Positions 11,375 through 12,199 of a stretch of 12,199 nt of DNA are shown piece by piece (the first letter of the stretch is position 1; every line of letters begins with the position of its first letter). A model generated the notes under the pieces. The model saw only the letters and a program-made list of their open reading frames with translations. It was not told the DNA's origin and made no database searches. The position numbers were made by a program, and so were the translations under genes. The stretch comes from Actinomycetota bacterium. Its GTDB lineage: Bacteria > Actinomycetota > Actinomycetes > Actinomycetales > Cellulomonadaceae. The stretch spans positions 1 to 12,199 of the forward strand of contig JAHIJU010000093.1 in the NCBI GenBank assembly GCA_018898235.1. The letters run 5' to 3'.

Positions 11375-12199
11375 TCAGGCGCCGGTGACCTCGCCGATCG
11401 CCTGGTCGAGCATCTGCAGCCCCAGATCGATCTCGGCGTCGGAGGCGGTCAGCGGCGGGGCGATGCGGAAGGTGCCGCCCCAGCCGGGCATCTGGACGAC
11501 GTTCATGTGCAGCCCCAGCTCGAAGCAGCGGGCGGTGATCTGGGCACCGAGCGCATCCGCAGGCGCCTTGGTCGCCCGGTCCAGCACCAGCTCCAGGCCC
11601 TGGAGCAACCCACGCCCCCGCACATCGCCCACCACGTCGTGCCGTTCGCCGATCGCCAGCAGACCCGCGTGCAACCGGGCGCCGAGCTCACCCGCCCGCG
11701 CGACGAGCCCGTCGCGTTCGACGACGTCGAGCACCGTGCAGCCGACGGCGGCCACCAGCGGGTCGGACACGTGCGTGGTGTAGAAGAGGAAGCCGCGCTC
11801 GGCGGCCCGCGCCTCGATCTGGCTGCTCGTGACGACGGCCGACAGCGGCAGCCCGGCGCCCAGCGTCTTGGACAACGTGAGGATGTCCGGCACCACGCCC
11901 TCGCGCTCGAACGCGTACATGTCCCCCGTGCGGCCGATGCCGGTCTGCGCCTCGTCGAGGATCAGCAGCATGCCGCGCTCGCGGCACTTGGCCGCCAGGG
12001 CCGCGAGGTACCCGTGCGGCGGGACGACGATGCCCGCGCTGGACAGCACCGGTTCCACCAGGCAGGCCGCGAGCGAGCCGACGGACTGGGCGTCGACCAG
12101 GGCGAACGCGTTGTCGAGCTGACGGCGCCAGTCCAGCTCCCCGTCCGGGCCGAGCACATCGGGCCGGTAGGTGTTCGGGGTCGGGATGGCGATGTTGCC
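11375..12199 (-). CDS. dgdA: 2,2-dialkylglycine decarboxylase (class III PLP enzyme), C-terminal 274 residues
   Basis: The enzyme decarboxylates 2,2-dialkylglycines such as 2-aminoisobutyrate and then transaminates pyruvate to alanine, using PLP in the cytoplasm. The frame is open to the window edge; the N-terminal part, about 161 residues, lies to the right. Key residues line up with Burkholderia cepacia DgdA at a constant offset of 161: Asp82 (D243, PLP pyridine N), Gln85 (Q246), Lys111 in LSKTLGAG (K272, Schiff base), Thr142, Val144 and Asp146 in YTTHVSD (T303/V305/D307, metal site), and Arg245 in GTFRIAPPL (R406, substrate carboxylate). Projected full length, about 435, also fits the 433 of DgdA. 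This makes it more specific than a general class III aminotransferase such as acetylornithine or GABA transaminase. No dgdR-type regulator is visible. Numbering is from memory. Confidence 0.85.
   Translation of the reverse strand, partial: GNIAIPTPNTYRPDVLGPDGELDWRRQLDNAFALVDAQSVGSLAACLVEPVLSSAGIVVPPHGYLAALAAKCRERGMLLILDEAQTGIGRTGDMYAFEREGVVPDILTLSKTLGAGLPLSAVVTSSQIEARAAERGFLFYTTHVSDPLVAAVGCTVLDVVERDGLVARAGELGARLHAGLLAIGERHDVVGDVRGRGLLQGLELVLDRATKAPADALGAQITARCFELGLHMNVVQMPGWGGTFRIAPPLTASDAEIDLGLQMLDQAIGEVTGA

Noticed and set aside
1..12199. CRISPR array, insertion sequence, tRNA or rRNA
   Set aside because: Reading both strands showed no regularly spaced repeats with unique spacers, no transposase with terminal repeats, and no tRNA or rRNA signature.

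Overview
This is a very GC-rich, densely coded stretch of an actinobacterial chromosome. Gene content, codon use and the many start codons without a Shine-Dalgarno sequence suggest an order Micrococcales bacterium, possibly Cellulomonas or a relative; the genus is an inference. Nothing visible is a transposase, integrase, CRISPR array, rRNA or tRNA. The left half resembles the Mycobacterium tuberculosis moeA1 - galU - 5-formyl-THF cyclo-ligase (Rv0992c) - Rv0991c ... mscL neighbourhood, minus galU and with a penicillin-acylase gene inserted.

Layout. 1-167 (-): 5' end of moeA (molybdenum cofactor). 229-900 (+): 5-formyltetrahydrofolate cyclo-ligase, divergent from moeA. 922-3480 (-): membrane-anchored penicillin-acylase family Ntn hydrolase, convergent with the cyclo-ligase across a 13-bp-arm hairpin. 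3481-3630: divergent promoters with a clear CIRCE (HrcA) operator. 3631-3969 (+): FmdB-type zinc-ribbon protein like the redox chaperone Rv0991c/Ruc. 4099-4794 (+): SAF-domain CpaB/RcpC-like membrane protein. 4839-5270 (+): mscL. 5296-5586 (+): small conserved-looking hypothetical. 5596-5668: 34-bp tandem repeat between convergent genes. 5690-10135 (-): 1481-residue helicase/nuclease-like protein whose ATPase and nuclease motifs look destroyed. 10136-10696: 561-bp divergent intergenic region, locally AT-rich, with strong inverted repeats, a good minus-strand promoter, a candidate small RNA and a possible 54-codon ORF. 10697-11365 (+): rhomboid-like membrane protein. 11375-12199 (-): C-terminal two thirds of 2,2-dialkylglycine decarboxylase (dgdA).

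How they fit together. The genes are mostly housekeeping or stress related: cofactor and folate metabolism, a heat-shock-type zinc chaperone under an HrcA operator, and osmotic protection by MscL. The SAF, mscL and 96-residue genes are co-directional and closely spaced, so they may be cotranscribed. No defence or secondary-metabolite operon is evident. The points most worth checking are the CIRCE-controlled chaperone, the apparently dead helicase-nuclease, the structured minus-strand RNA candidate upstream of it, and -10-like hexamers exactly 12-13 nt before most start codons, a sign of widespread leaderless transcripts.
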